From the NCBI RefSeq assembly GCF_963169125.1, contig NC_084795.1, forward strand, positions 261,511,042 to 261,575,041: a DNA stretch of 64,000 nt. The letters are read 5' to 3'. Source of the stretch: Humulus lupulus (lineage: Eukaryota > Streptophyta > Magnoliopsida > Rosales > Cannabaceae). A program made the position numbers and the translations under genes. Under the pieces are notes generated by a model. It had not been told where the DNA came from, did not search any database, and saw only the letters and a list, made by a program, of their open reading frames with translations. This document shows, in pieces, positions 37,082 through 47,669 of this stretch (its first letter is position 1; every line of letters begins with the position of its first letter).

Positions 37082-38073
37082 GATTGGTTCTATATAGACT
37101 GAGGGAACACAGATTGTTTGCAAAGTTTAAGAAATGTGAGTTCTGGTTATCTTAGGTAACTTTCCTTGGGCACATTGTCAGTAAGGAGGGGATTAAAGTA
37201 GATCCAGCCAAGATTAAAGCGGTTAGAGATTGGCCAAGGAGTGATTCAGAGGTTAGAAGTTTCCTTGGATTGGCAGGCTATTACAGACGTTTCGTGGAAG
37301 GGTTCTCTAAGATTTCCACTTCATTGACTGAGCTGACATGTAAGAATCAGAATTTTTTGTGGTCAGACAGGTGTGAGAACAGCTTTCAGGAACCGAAGCA
37401 GAGATTGATTATAACTCTAATTCTGAGTCTTCCAACAGATCAGGAGAAGTTTATGATATACTGTGATGCCTCACATCAGGGTTTGGGCTGTATTTTGATG
37501 CAGACGGGGAAGGTGATTGCCTATTCCTCATGTCAGCTAAAGGAGTATGAATAGAGATATCCCACTCATGATTTAGAGTTGGTTTTGTTCTTTGCATTAA
37601 AGGTATGGAGGCATTACCTTTATGGTGAGAAGTGTGAGATCTATATTGACCACAAGAGCCTTAAGTACTTCTTAACACAGATTGACCTTAATATGAGACA
37701 AAGACGCTGGCTGGTGTTGGTAAAAGATTATAATTGTGAGATCTTGTATCATCCAGGAAAGGCCAATATGGTAGCTGATGCTTTAAGCCAGAAAGGTCCG
37801 AGACATATTTATAGTGGGAGGCTGATATCTAGAGAGTTAGCAGAGGATATGACCAGAGCTGGTATAGAATTACTGGTGGTCCAGTTGGCCAACATTACGC
37901 TACTGTCTACGTTGTTGGAGAGACTAAAGGAAGGCCAACTGGGTGATCCACAACTGATCAAAATTAGAGAGGATGTTTTAGCTGGAGTGTTCAGAGATTA
38001 CACAGTGTCTGAGATGGGCTTGCTGAGATACAAGGGTCGGATATTTGTTCCGTTAGACACTACTATGAGGTGA
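37082..38073 (+). pseudogene. Tekay RT connection and RNase H
   Basis: The sequence passes through [37 protein letters not shown] and [18 protein letters not shown] (RNase H, with Asp of CDAS), then [30 protein letters not shown] and [17 protein letters not shown], the typical gypsy RNase H end. In-frame stops stand near 37150 and at 37552 (TAG, in EY-E-RYPTHD). From about 37200 the same frame runs through to 39204, broken only by stops. Confidence 0.92.
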
Positions 38074-39204
38074 GAGATTTTGGATGAATCTCATGCTACT
38101 CCTTATTCTTTGCATCCAGGCACCACGAAGATGTACCAGGATGTGAGATCACTGTATTGGTGGCCTGGGATGAAGAGGGATATAGTGGAATATGTGACTA
38201 AGTGCTTGATATGTTAATAGGTCAAGCCTGAGCATCAGAGGCCAGCAGGGTTAGTGCAGCCTCTAGACGTTCCAGAGTAGAAATGGGAAGACATCACGAT
38301 GGATTTCGTGGTGGGGTTACCCAGGACTGCTGGTCAACATGATTCAATATGGGTTATTGTGGATTGCTACACCAAGTCAGCTCACTACTTACCAGTGAGG
38401 ACTACATATACAATTGATCAGTATGCAGATCTCTATGTGAGAGAGATCATGCGCCTCCATGGAGCACCGAGGTCGATCATGTCAGATCGGGACCCCACTT
38501 TCACTTCCAAGTTCTGGGGAAGCTTGCAGAAGGCCATGGGAACACAGTTGAAGTTCAGTACTGCTTATCATCCTCCGACAGATGAACAATCTGAGAGGAC
38601 GATCCAGATATTAAAGGACATGCTGTGAGCATGTGTGCTGGACTTTGGTGGATGCCGAAGTAAGTGTCTACCTTTGATAGAGTTTTCCTACAACAACAGC
38701 TATTAGTCGACCATTGGGGTGGCACCTTATGAGATTTTGTATGGTAGGAAATGCAGATCTCCCATTCATTGGGATGAGACAGGGGAAAGGAGATACTTGG
38801 GTCATGAGGCAATTCAGAGGACCAGTGAGGCCATTGAGAAGATTAGAGCTCGGACGCTCGCTTCTCAAAGTAGACAAAAAAGTTATGCAGACCCCAAACG
38901 AAGAAATGTGGAGTTTCAAGTGGGAGACTACGTCTTCCTTAGAGTCTCGCCATGGAAAGGGGTGAGAAGGTTTGGGAAGAAGGGCAAGCTGAGCCCTAGA
39001 TTTGTAGGTCCATTTGAGATCCTGGAGAGGATTGGTCAGTTGGCCTATAGGTTGGCCTTACCTACGACATTGTCAGTCGTGCATAACGTGTTTCATGTTT
39101 CAACTCTTCGGAGGTATGTATCAGATGTGACTCGTGTCTTGAGTTACGACGATATGGAGCTTGAGGCAGATCTCTCATATGAGGAACAACCAGTAAAATA
39201 CTAG
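38074..39204 (+). pseudogene. Tekay integrase
   Basis: HHCC region: [24 protein letters not shown] and CLIC. Core: ITMDFVVGLP, IMSDRDPTFTSKFW and a Glu in DEQSERT exactly 35 residues after the second catalytic Asp (DD35E). C-terminus: VAPYEILYGRKCRSP, VGDYVFLRVSPWKG, GPFEILERIGQLAYRLALP and HVSTLRRYVSD. In-frame stops at 38071, 38216-38221 (two in a row after the C-x2-C), 38278, 38626 and 38702 show the copy is dead. All sit in an otherwise uniform frame, so decay is by point mutation rather than rearrangement. Confidence 0.93.
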
Positions 39205-39350
39205 ACAGAAAGGACAAGTTCCTCATGAATAAAATGATACCTTTGGTTAAGGTATTACGGAGGAACAGCAAGGTCGAGGAAGCGACCTGGGAGCCGGAGT
39301 CAGATATGTAGGATCAATATCCTGAGCTGTTTAGGTAAATTTCGAGAACG
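39205..39350 (+). pseudogene. Tekay chromodomain remnant
   Basis: After the stop in QPVKY, another phase reads IPLVKVLRR-like sequence, VEEATWEPESDM, a stop, and then DQYPELF. This is the usual order for the chromodomain that Tekay/Del integrases use to target heterochromatin. It is shortened and out of phase with the integrase. Confidence 0.75.
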
Positions 39351-39358
39351 AAATTTCT

Positions 39359-39374
39359 GTAAGGAGGGGATAAT
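39359..39374 (+). promoter_or_regulatory. polypurine tract
   Basis: GTAAGGAGGGGATAAT immediately precedes the 3' LTR start at 39375. This is where plus-strand cDNA priming occurs. The tract is missing in the truncated relative at 1-292. Confidence 0.88.
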
Positions 39375-40432
39375 TGTAATGCCCCAAAATCCCTAATGAG
39401 GTTTAATGGTTGGATTAGGAGGTTGGGAGGGTCATAATTGATTTATTATGCAATTAAATGATTATATGCATGATTATGTGAATTATCTTATTATATGATG
39501 ATAAATGCATGCATGTGGGTTCACTTTTCATTATAAGGGTATTTTGGTAATTTGGTCCGTTGATGGCATATTTGTATATTTTCATGCATGTTGGTGATTT
39601 ATGGATGAGGCCACATTATTATGTGGATATGTTCAAGCTTTTCGGCATGAGACGATCTTAGAATGTAAGTTAGCGGTTCAGTCGTAACGGGGTTAATTTC
39701 CGGGCTTGGGGTGAGTCTCAGGGTAATTTGATGCTTAGTACATTACCAGTAATTAAAGGGTAATGAGATATGATTTTATTATTATTTGAGAATGTTGGGA
39801 ATAATGAGAATTGGAGGACGTTAATTATGATTAACGGGATAGACAGGAAAGGACGATTTTGCCTTTGGGGGCTGTTAAGGAAAGCATTAAGCATGGGGGC
39901 ATTTTCGGTTATTTGACCTTAGGTTATATTTAAATTAGAAGGCTATAGATGAACTTAACCAAAAACAAAGCACTTCTTTCCTCTTCCTCCCGATCATCCT
40001 TTTTCTTCTTCTTCCTTTGAAGTTTTGAAGCTCTAATTGAGGATTCAAGCTAGGAGATCAAAGCTTGAGGTTCTAGGCTAGTGTTCATCCATTGAAGGGC
40101 GTTTAATCTTGAGTTTGAGGTAAGGTTTCAGCCATGAATTCTCTAGTTTCTTGCCCTGTTTTTTCAGTTGGTTATAGTTGAAATCTTGGATTGAATAGTT
40201 GGGAATTCAATGAGGTTTTTGGGAAAGTTTGATTGGGTTTTGATGCCTAAGACATGTAGAATTGGTTTTTGGGTTCATTTGTGGGTTTGATTGAGGTTTA
40301 GGGTCAGTTTTTGAGGTTTGGAATTTGGAGAACACGAAGGGGGAAAAACCAGAGTTTGAACACTCTGTCTTTGGCGCTACAGTGTTGTCCAGGGATGGAT
40401 GTCTGTCTGTAGCGCCTGGAAGGCAGCGCTGT

Positions 40433-43169
40433 TGTAATGCCCCAAATTTCCTAATAAGGTTTAGGACCTTGATTAGGAGGCCGGGAGGGCCATAATTTAT
40501 TTATTATGATATTTAACGATTATATGCATGTTTGTGTGAATTATATTATTATATGATGGTAAATGCATGCATATGGGTTCAATTTTAATTATAAGGGCAT
40601 TTTGGTAATTTGGCCCATTGAGGGCGTGATTGTGTATTTTCATGCATGTGGGTGAATTATAAATAATACCACATTATATGTGGATTGGTTCGAGCCATTC
40701 GGCATGAGACAATCATGGAATGCAAGTTTTCGGTCTAGTCATAATGAGATTAAGTTCGGGGCTCAGAGTGAGTCTCGGGGTAATTTGATGATTAGAACGT
40801 TGCCGAGAATTAGAGGGTAACAGGATATGAATTATTGGCATTTGAGAATATTGAGAATAACGGGAATCGGAGGGTGTTAATTATAATTAACGAGAAAGGC
40901 AGGAAAGGTCGGTTTTGCCCTTGGTGGCTGTTAAGGGTTTTAATTAGACTTAGGGGCAATATGGTCTTTTCACCCCTAAGATTTATATCAACTCAAGGCT
41001 GTAGAAACCTTCAGGCCAAAACAGAGCATCATCATCCTCATCTTTCTCCCTCATCCGTACACCATTTCTCCTCTTTCTTCCTTTGGAATTTTTGAAGCTA
41101 ACTTGAAGAAACAAGCTAGGAGATCAAATTTTGGAGTCTATAATCTTAATTCATCCATTGAAGAGGACCTAAAACCAGCTTGAGGTAAGATTTCATCCTT
41201 GAATATAAGCAATGCTCTGTTTTTCTTGGCAGTTTTCAGCTTATAGTTTTGATGTGGATGGTTGGGAATTAAGGGATGTTTTTGTGTAAAGTTGATTGGG
41301 TTTTGATGAGGGTGTGATGTAGATGAAGTTTAGGGGTTGAATTTGATGTTTGGGTGATGTTTGGGATTGGTTTGGAGGGTTGGTTTCAGGAGAAATCACA
41401 AGGAGGAAGAACCAGAAAGTTTCTGGTCTGTAGTTGGCGCAGCAGCGCCATTTAGGGCGCAGCAGTGCTAGGCAGGGCATAGAGTTGGGCCTCTCTGACT
41501 TGGAAATAGCGCCTCAGCGCCATTTAATAGGGCTACAACGCTGGTCCATTTTCCAGCAAGCCTATTTTAGGGCTCGGAATGACCTTTAAGGCTCAGGGTT
41601 TGGTTCCTTTGCCCCGTTTGAGTATATTAAGATTCCCGAGAGTGCGGGATTGATCCCGGGAGTGAGGTTTTAGATTATAAACCTTTTTATGATTTATTTT
41701 ATTGATGGGATTCCATATTTGGTTATGACTAGGTGACCGCTAAAGGACCAAAGGATTAATCGTTCTCAAGGGTCGTTCTTTTATTAATTCTTGCTCGAAC
41801 CCGAGGTAAGAAAACTGCACCCCATATGTGACATGCATGGTTATGCTAGATGCATGTTGGATGCTTAAATGTGAACATTGATAGCATATTTAATGCTTAG
41901 CAATCTTGCTCATTTGCATATGATTACTATTGAGGCATGCTGGATGATTAAGTGTGATGCATGTGATGCACGAGAAACATGTGATTAGGGCATGCCATGA
42001 GTATTGACTATGAGATTAATCAGAGCTTGAGTCTCTGTGTTTGTGCATGATCATAATTATGCTAGCAACTATTAAGTAAGCATGCTGAATGCCTACGTTT
42101 GAATATTCGACATATGACATATGTTTGGTAGCAATGCTTACTTGTGCATGGTACTGACTCATTAGTCAGAATTGGCAAAGGTGTTAGTATCAACTGTGAA
42201 GCTGTGACTCATTAGTCAGGTTTGGCAATGGTACTGGGCACTGGTCACACGGTGCTGACTCATAAGTCAGGACAACCTTAGCGTGTTCAATGCAAGCCAA
42301 TAAATATTAGATCTAATCGACATCTGCATTGAATGACTCAAATGAGCATTAATGCCGGACCGACCTCAAGTTCGATGAATATTAAAAAGCGCTTGTCTAG
42401 CCAAAAGCTAGTCATTTAGAGCCAGAGCCGGAAAGGCTAAGGTGACCCATAGGTCACATGACTAGTAGGGTATGGGACCTCCAGAGCGTGGCTCATTAGT
42501 CACCTATCCCGAGCGTGGCTCATTAGTCACCTACCCCGAGCATGGCTCATTAGTCACCTAACCAGAGCGTGGCTCATTAGTCACCTATCTTGAGTGTGGC
42601 TCATTAGTCACCTAACTAGAGTGTGACTCATCCGTCACCAGTCCAGATTGTGACTCATTAGTCACCTGTTCACCTGATGGCTAGTGACTTAATCATCAGT
42701 CACTCATCTTTTTAGAGCTATAAGCTCTGTGTGATGTAATGACATCATCTGATATTATTTTCATGAGCATATTCATGTTTTCTTGCTGGGCTTCGGCTCA
42801 CGGGTGCTTTGTGGTGCAGGTAAAGGCAAAAGAAAGTTGGACCATCCTTGAGTTGGAGAGCTTAGGTGACGATGTGTACATATGCAGCTGCTCGACCGCC
42901 ACGGCCGAGGTTTGAAGGAAAGGAACCAAGGCTAAACCCTGTTTTGCCGCTTAGATCGGCTGTTGTAAATACTTTCTTGTAATAGACCTTTAAATTTTTT
43001 TTTTTGGATCCCAACGTATATAATAAACGTTATATCTTAACCAAAATTTTTAATCCCTAAACCGCTAATCATACTTAGTTACACATTTTTGGCCAAATGA
43101 CTCGATTAGCGAGTTTAGCACTGTTTGCAATGTGCACCGTAACGATCCCTGGAGTATTGGGGCGTTACA
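40433..43169 (+). mobile_element. Tekay solo LTR nested in the 3' LTR, TSD GCTGT
   Basis: It is 2737 bp, TGTAATGCCCCAAATTTCC... to ...TATTGGGGCGTTACA, with GCTGT at 40428-40432 and 43170-43174. It has GGCGCAGCAGCGCC-type motifs (41436-41540), GAG|GTAAGATTTC at about 41183, CCGAG|GTAAGAAAACTGC at 41802-41818, TGACTCATTAGTCA units and a 27-bp array (42484-42670), and GTGGTGCAG|GTAAAGG at 42811-42825. No internal region is present. Confidence 0.95.
42484..42670 (+). repeat. 27-bp tandem array, 7 units, containing CATTAGTCAC
   Basis: The unit is close to AGCGTGGCTCATTAGTCACC plus TATCCCG, repeated about seven times. Each unit holds a form of the imperfect palindrome TGACTCATTAGTCA, which also occurs singly upstream (42150-42270) and in the other LTR copies. 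Confidence 0.9.
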
Positions 43170-44497
43170 GCTGTAGCACTGCCCTATTTTTCCAAGGCTT
43201 TCTTTTGGGTACTTTTTAGGGTTTTAGGCTCGGGGTTTCAATTCTTAAGGGTCGAGATCGAATTTATTAATCGTGTTAGTAGGATTCGAGGTCTCGGGAG
43301 CGAGGTTTAGATCATGAACCTTTTATTGTTGATTTTATTGATGGAATTCCACATTTGGTTATGACTAGGTGATTGCTAAGGGATCAAACGATTGATCATT
43401 CTCAAAGGTCGTTCTTTTATTATTTCTCGCTCGAACCAAAGGTAAGAAAACTGCACCCATTATGTGGCATGCATGGTTATTGATGAGGCATGTTGAGTGC
43501 TCTATATGTGGACACTGATTGCATGGTAAATGCTTAGCAATCTTGCTTATCTGTGAATGGCACTGACTTATCAGTCAGAAACGGCAATGGAGTCAGTATT
43601 GACTATGAAGCTGTGACTTATTAGTCAAGTTCGGCAGTGGTACTGAACACTGGTCGTGTGGAATTGACCTATGGGTCAAGACAGTATTAGCGTGTCTAAC
43701 GCGGGCCGAAAAGATTAGATCTAATCGACATAAGCATTATCAACATAAGCTTGAAATGCTTGACCGACCATAAGTTCGATGAAAACAAAAGCGCTTGTCT
43801 AGTCCCAGAGCCAAGAGGCTAAGGTGACCGACACGTCACATGGCATGGGAGCGGATCCCCAAAGATGGACTTATTAGCCATCTATTTAAGGAGCAGAACC
43901 CTAGAAATGGACTTACTAGTCATCTATATAGGGAACAGATCCTTAGAGGTTGACTTATTAGTCACTTGCATAGCGTGTGACTCCATAGTCACTTATCTGA
44001 TTGGGTTGCAATCCCTGGAATGATTACTATAATCATTTATTGGTATTGTATACATGCAGTAATAAGTTTTCTTGCTGAGCCTTGGCTCACAGGTGTTATG
44101 TGGTGTAGGTAAAGGGAAAGAAAAGCTCACCCAGCCCTGATTGGAGAGCTTAGGTGGCGATGTGTACATATGCGGTCGCTTGACCACCATAGCCAAGGTG
44201 TTTCTCAGAGGAACTAGGGGTTAACCCTACATTTTGCCGCTTAGGTCGGCGGGTTGTAATTTTTACACTGTAATAACAATTTTGGATTGTAAATAACTCT
44301 GTAAACGCTTTTATGGGCCCATGTACAATTTTATGTTTTAAATAAAATATATCCATTCCTTTTGAATCGAGATTTTTCACCTTAGCCTATTAATAACACT
44401 TAGATGCACATTTATAACCAAATGACTCGTTTAGCGAGTTAAGCACTATTTAAAGTCCACAGTAATAGTCTTGGAGTAATCAGGGTGTTACATGGAC

Positions 44498-46089
44498 AAT
44501 GAGAGTTGACAGAATGATAATTTCATTGTTATATATATATATTGCAAGTTCTTTCATATTTGGATGATGCTAATTTGTTGTTTTAAGAGATTTTAGTTTC
44601 ATTTTGTAAGTTTTCGATATTTAAACTAAGTTGTAATTTTTGTTGATAACACTGATATATTTGATTTAATTTTGGTTTAAGAATTTTATAGGCTCCAAAA
44701 AGGAGTTGTAAGATGAAGTTGAGATTTAATTCTAATGTGTTTTTAAGTCTCTAAGCATATATGGTGATGTTGCAGTGAATGAAGCTTGAGTAGCAGCTTA
44801 CAAAATCAAGAGAAGTGAAATTTAGAGTGTTGGTTGCGGCTTAAAGAAGTGGTGGCCGCAACCTAATTACAAGGAATTAAGATTTTGGAAACAACAAGTT
44901 TTGGCCGCGACGAGTACTTCTTCAAATAACGGCCAAAATATGATTTTTTTTTTTTTTAAGAGAATTGTGCACTGGTCACGGCCACTACTTTTCGAGGTCG
45001 CGACTCAAGGCTAAATCAGGCACATTGGCCGCTGCAACCACTTTTCGGGGCCGCAGCCAGTCAACGCGATTTCATTTTTTATGTTATTTTTAAGAGGATT
45101 ATAAAGAGTTTTAGGGCTAAGGTTTTTATAAGTTTTTAATTACGAATTCTGGATATTAGAAGAATAGAAGGGAGGAGAGGACAACAATCTTTCCTACATC
45201 AAACTAGTTTTTCCTTCTTCTCTTTAAAACTCTTTAATTTCAATTATGATTATGTTATTGGTTATGTTTGTTATTATGGAGTAATCTTCTTTTAGGTTAA
45301 GGGTTATTTCAAAACCCAAGACATGAATTCTTGATTTTCAATAATGAATGTTATTTCTTGATTTCTCCAATGTTCAATTTCTTCTATTCTTCAAAGATTA
45401 ATGTTATGGACTTTGTGATATCTTGTTAGATGGCCAACTAATTAGTATGTTTCATTGTTCTGCTATCATCTTAGAATTACTATTCAGCTAATAGTTTAGG
45501 GTTCTAAGTGTAAGTGATAATTTGCAATTCTTAGTATTGCCATACGTATTATTGATTGTGATGAAGTTTAGAACCTAGGTTAAACAAATTATATGCTAAA
45601 TTGATTTGTTGCTTAGATTAACATATCTCCGCAGAAATTAATATTATTCCTAGGTTAAATAAATCATATGCTTCATGGATCTAGTGCTTGGTATAAAGAT
45701 TTAATTATTGAGCGCTTCGCCTTGATTAATTATAATTGGGATATTGGGATAATTAATTGCTTGAGCGTTATCTACGGGGTTAATAATTTAAATGGGAAAT
45801 CTGAATAATGTTTATTATTGTTGGTCTTGAATTATTGTGGAGGGTGGAGAACCACTCTTAATTATTTCTTTAAATCATAATATCAACTCATTATTGCTTT
45901 TATGTTTATGTTATTTAAATTTCAATTTGAGAAAAAAAATCCCTTCTTTAATTTTTGTTGTTAATTCTTGAATAATAATTTGAACGTAGTCCTCGTGGGT
46001 TCGGCTCGTATTTACCATTATACTGATATAATTTGTGATACTCAAAAGAAAATATTTATTAAATTTGACACGGTACACGACACCCATCA
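44498..46089 (+). mobile_element. Athila-type 5' LTR (left edge uncertain)
   Basis: The end is clear: AGTCCTCGTGGGTTCGGCTCG (about 45990), a CACGGTACACGACACCCATCA block ending at 46089, then the primer site. Upstream blocks (GGTTAAATAAATCATATGC, GCTTGAGCGTTATCTACGGGG) are in the order seen in Athila-class LTRs. The start was not located because the Tekay insertion at 44492 falls near it. It carries paired GC-rich motifs at 44828-45062 (GGTTGCGGC, GGCCGCAACC, GGCCGCGAC, GGTCGCGAC, GGGGCCGCAGCC). Confidence 0.65.
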
Positions 46090-46095
46090 AATTTT

Positions 46096-46113
46096 TGGTA
46101 CCATTGCTGGGGA
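46096..46113 (+). promoter_or_regulatory. primer binding site, tRNA-Asp type, CpG-decayed
   Basis: TGGTACCATTGCTGGGGA compares with the standard Athila/Tat primer site TGGCGCCGTTGCCGGGGA. It has four differences, all C-to-T or G-to-A at what were CpG dinucleotides. Confidence 0.8.
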
Positions 46114-46189
46114 CTATTGTTATTCACTTTATTATTCAAATTTATTTGTTTGCAACTAATTAGTTTTTACTGTAGAATTTTCAGGTGTA

Positions 46190-47240
46190 TATGTCTGGTG
46201 AAAACGATACACAAGATCGACTACAAAAAGTCAAAGATTATCTTGAGTCATCGCCCACATCACACTCTTCCAGAACTATCACTGATAATCCAGTCTTTCA
46301 GCGTCATTATCAACATGTAGAGTCTGTTAAAGAGCCATTACCGTCTAACAACGAATCTGATTCTGACGATTCAGTTTGATCCTATAAAACAATGGCCCAG
46401 CAAAGGACATTGAAAGAGTTGGCAGTGCCATATCTTGACCAACAACCGCTTTGCATCCATTATCCACCTTCGGATGTCAACTTTGAGTTAAAGTCGGGCC
46501 TCATTCACTTACTGCCCTCTTTCCATGGGTTGACCGGTGACGACCTGAAGAAACATTTGAAGGAATTTCATATTGTCTATTCTAGTATTGAACCTGATGT
46601 AGTGACTGCAGAACAAATTAAGATGCGAGCTTTTTCTTTCTCCCTGAAGGATGCAACTAAAGAGTGGTTGTACTATCTTCCACCCAGTACTGTTGAAACC
46701 TGGAATGGTATGAAGAGTATGTTCTTGGAACGATATTTTCCAGCATCTAAAGTTGGAAGCATCAAGAAAGATATATGCGGTATAAGGCAATATACAGGGG
46801 AGTCTTTGTATGAATATTGGGAGAGATTTAAGCGGTTGAGTGATAGTTTCCCTCATCATCAGATAAGTGAACAACTCCTAATCCAACACTTTTATGATGG
46901 ATTACAATCACTGAATAGGAGTATGATTGATGCAGCCAGTGGGGGTGCACTAGTTGATAAGACTCTAGCTGCAACTAGGAGCTTGATTTCTAATATGGCT
47001 GCCAACTTACAAAAGTTTGGCATTCGCCAAGATCCTAATCTACAACCAAAGTCAGTTAATGAGGTGAGCAATTCAAATGAGAGCCAGCTTGGTCATTAAT
47101 CGGCTCAATTAACTGCAGTGGTACAACAACTTGCTTTAGCCCAACAGATGCGGCCATGTGGAATATGCCAGGTTGTGGGGCACGCTACTAACACTTGCCC
47201 TACTCTATTTGAGGGAGAGACTAAGGTTGTGGGGCACGCC
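46190..47240 (+). pseudogene. Athila-type gypsy gag
   Basis: An upstream piece (46190-46378, MSGENDTQDRLQ...) ends in a stop. The main open part runs 46392-47099 with FHGLTGDDLKKHLKEFH, FSLKDATKEWLYYLP, RYFPASKVGSIKKDICGIRQ, GESLYEYWERFKRL, SEQLLIQHFYDGL and MIDAASGGALVDKT, which is the highly recognisable Athila gag core. A TAA at 47097 breaks the frame. In the same phase beyond it lies a zinc knuckle CGICQVVGHATNTC (C-x2-C-x4-H-x4-C). The match ends at about 47240, where reverse-oriented foreign sequence begins. GTTGTGGGGCACGC occurs twice (47173 and 47227) at this junction. Confidence 0.9.
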
Positions 47241-47650
47241 AGTTGGGTGCCCAGCAGGTACATTTCCATTGGGGTCCACTCGCAGCCCCTGGGCTGCAAG
47301 AGTGACCTTCATGGCAAGTACAATCTCCTATAGGGCAGCGATATTACCCTCTTGAGCATCAATCTTTTGTTGTTGGGTGGCCACCTACTCACGAGCACCA
47401 CCACCTCCGGTGTCTCCTCCGCATCCATAGGCTGAGAGTATTCTTCCTCATAATACCCCTGGTCGACACCATTATCTTCGCCGTCATACTCAGCGTATTC
47501 GTCGTATTCCTCCATCATCTCAAGCACATCCTGGGGTTGTTGCTGACTAGGTTCTCCTCCTTCAACTCTGGTAGGAGGGAGCACGTCATTTGTAATATTT
47601 ATTCGTGTAGTTACCATGGATGTGAGTGTTTCAAATGCTTTCTTCAACCT
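47241..47650 (-). pseudogene. N-terminal gag-like fragment of a reverse-oriented Tat-like element
   Basis: On the minus strand, directly after the primer-site region, an open frame starts MKKAFETLTSMV at 47647. It runs through an acidic, Asp/Glu/Tyr-rich segment (EEYDEYAEYDGEDNGVDQGYYEEEY) and, with a phase change, a TQQQKIDAQEGNIAALQ coiled-coil-like stretch and a Gly/Pro-rich tail. I do not recognise a defined domain. Position and composition suit the start of a Tat-like gag. It ends at the Athila gag junction (about 47240). Confidence 0.5.
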
Positions 47651-47668
47651 CTCAATGAAAGCACCAAA
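47651..47668 (-). promoter_or_regulatory. candidate primer binding site of the reverse-oriented element
   Basis: The minus strand reads TTTGGTGCTTTCATTGAGAG directly next to the LTR end (47670). This is the expected place for a primer site. I do not assign the tRNA. Confidence 0.5.
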
Positions 47669-47669
47669 A

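Larger units (their letters stand above)
31929..44492 (+). mobile_element. complete Tekay/Del-type gypsy retrotransposon, TSD TGGAC
   Basis: A full structural unit: 5' LTR, primer site, gag-pol, polypurine tract, 3' LTR, with TGGAC at 31924-31928 and 44493-44497. It is 12.56 kb, of which 2.74 kb is a solo LTR nested in the 3' LTR. The chromovirus assignment rests on the integrase tail and chromodomain and on the closing sequence AATTTCGAGAACGAAATTTC before the polypurine tract. The two LTRs differ at roughly 25 of the first 330 aligned bases by my hand count, mostly transitions, so it is not young. Several stops and frameshifts in gag-pol make it non-autonomous. Confidence 0.95.
39375..44492 (+). 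repeat. 3' LTR of the Tekay element (split)
   Basis: The pieces are 39375-40432 and 43175-44492, about 2.38 kb, matching the 5' LTR from TGTAATGCCCC to ...AATCAGGGTGTTACA. The AG|GTAAG site (43441) and the GTGGTGTAG|GTAAAGG site (44107) correspond to those in the 5' LTR. The palindrome pocket at 40370-40432 is where the nested solo LTR inserted. Confidence 0.93.

Noticed and set aside
42484..42670. A CRISPR-like array of regular repeats
   Set aside because: The units are contiguous 27-bp tandem repeats without unique spacers, inside a plant LTR.
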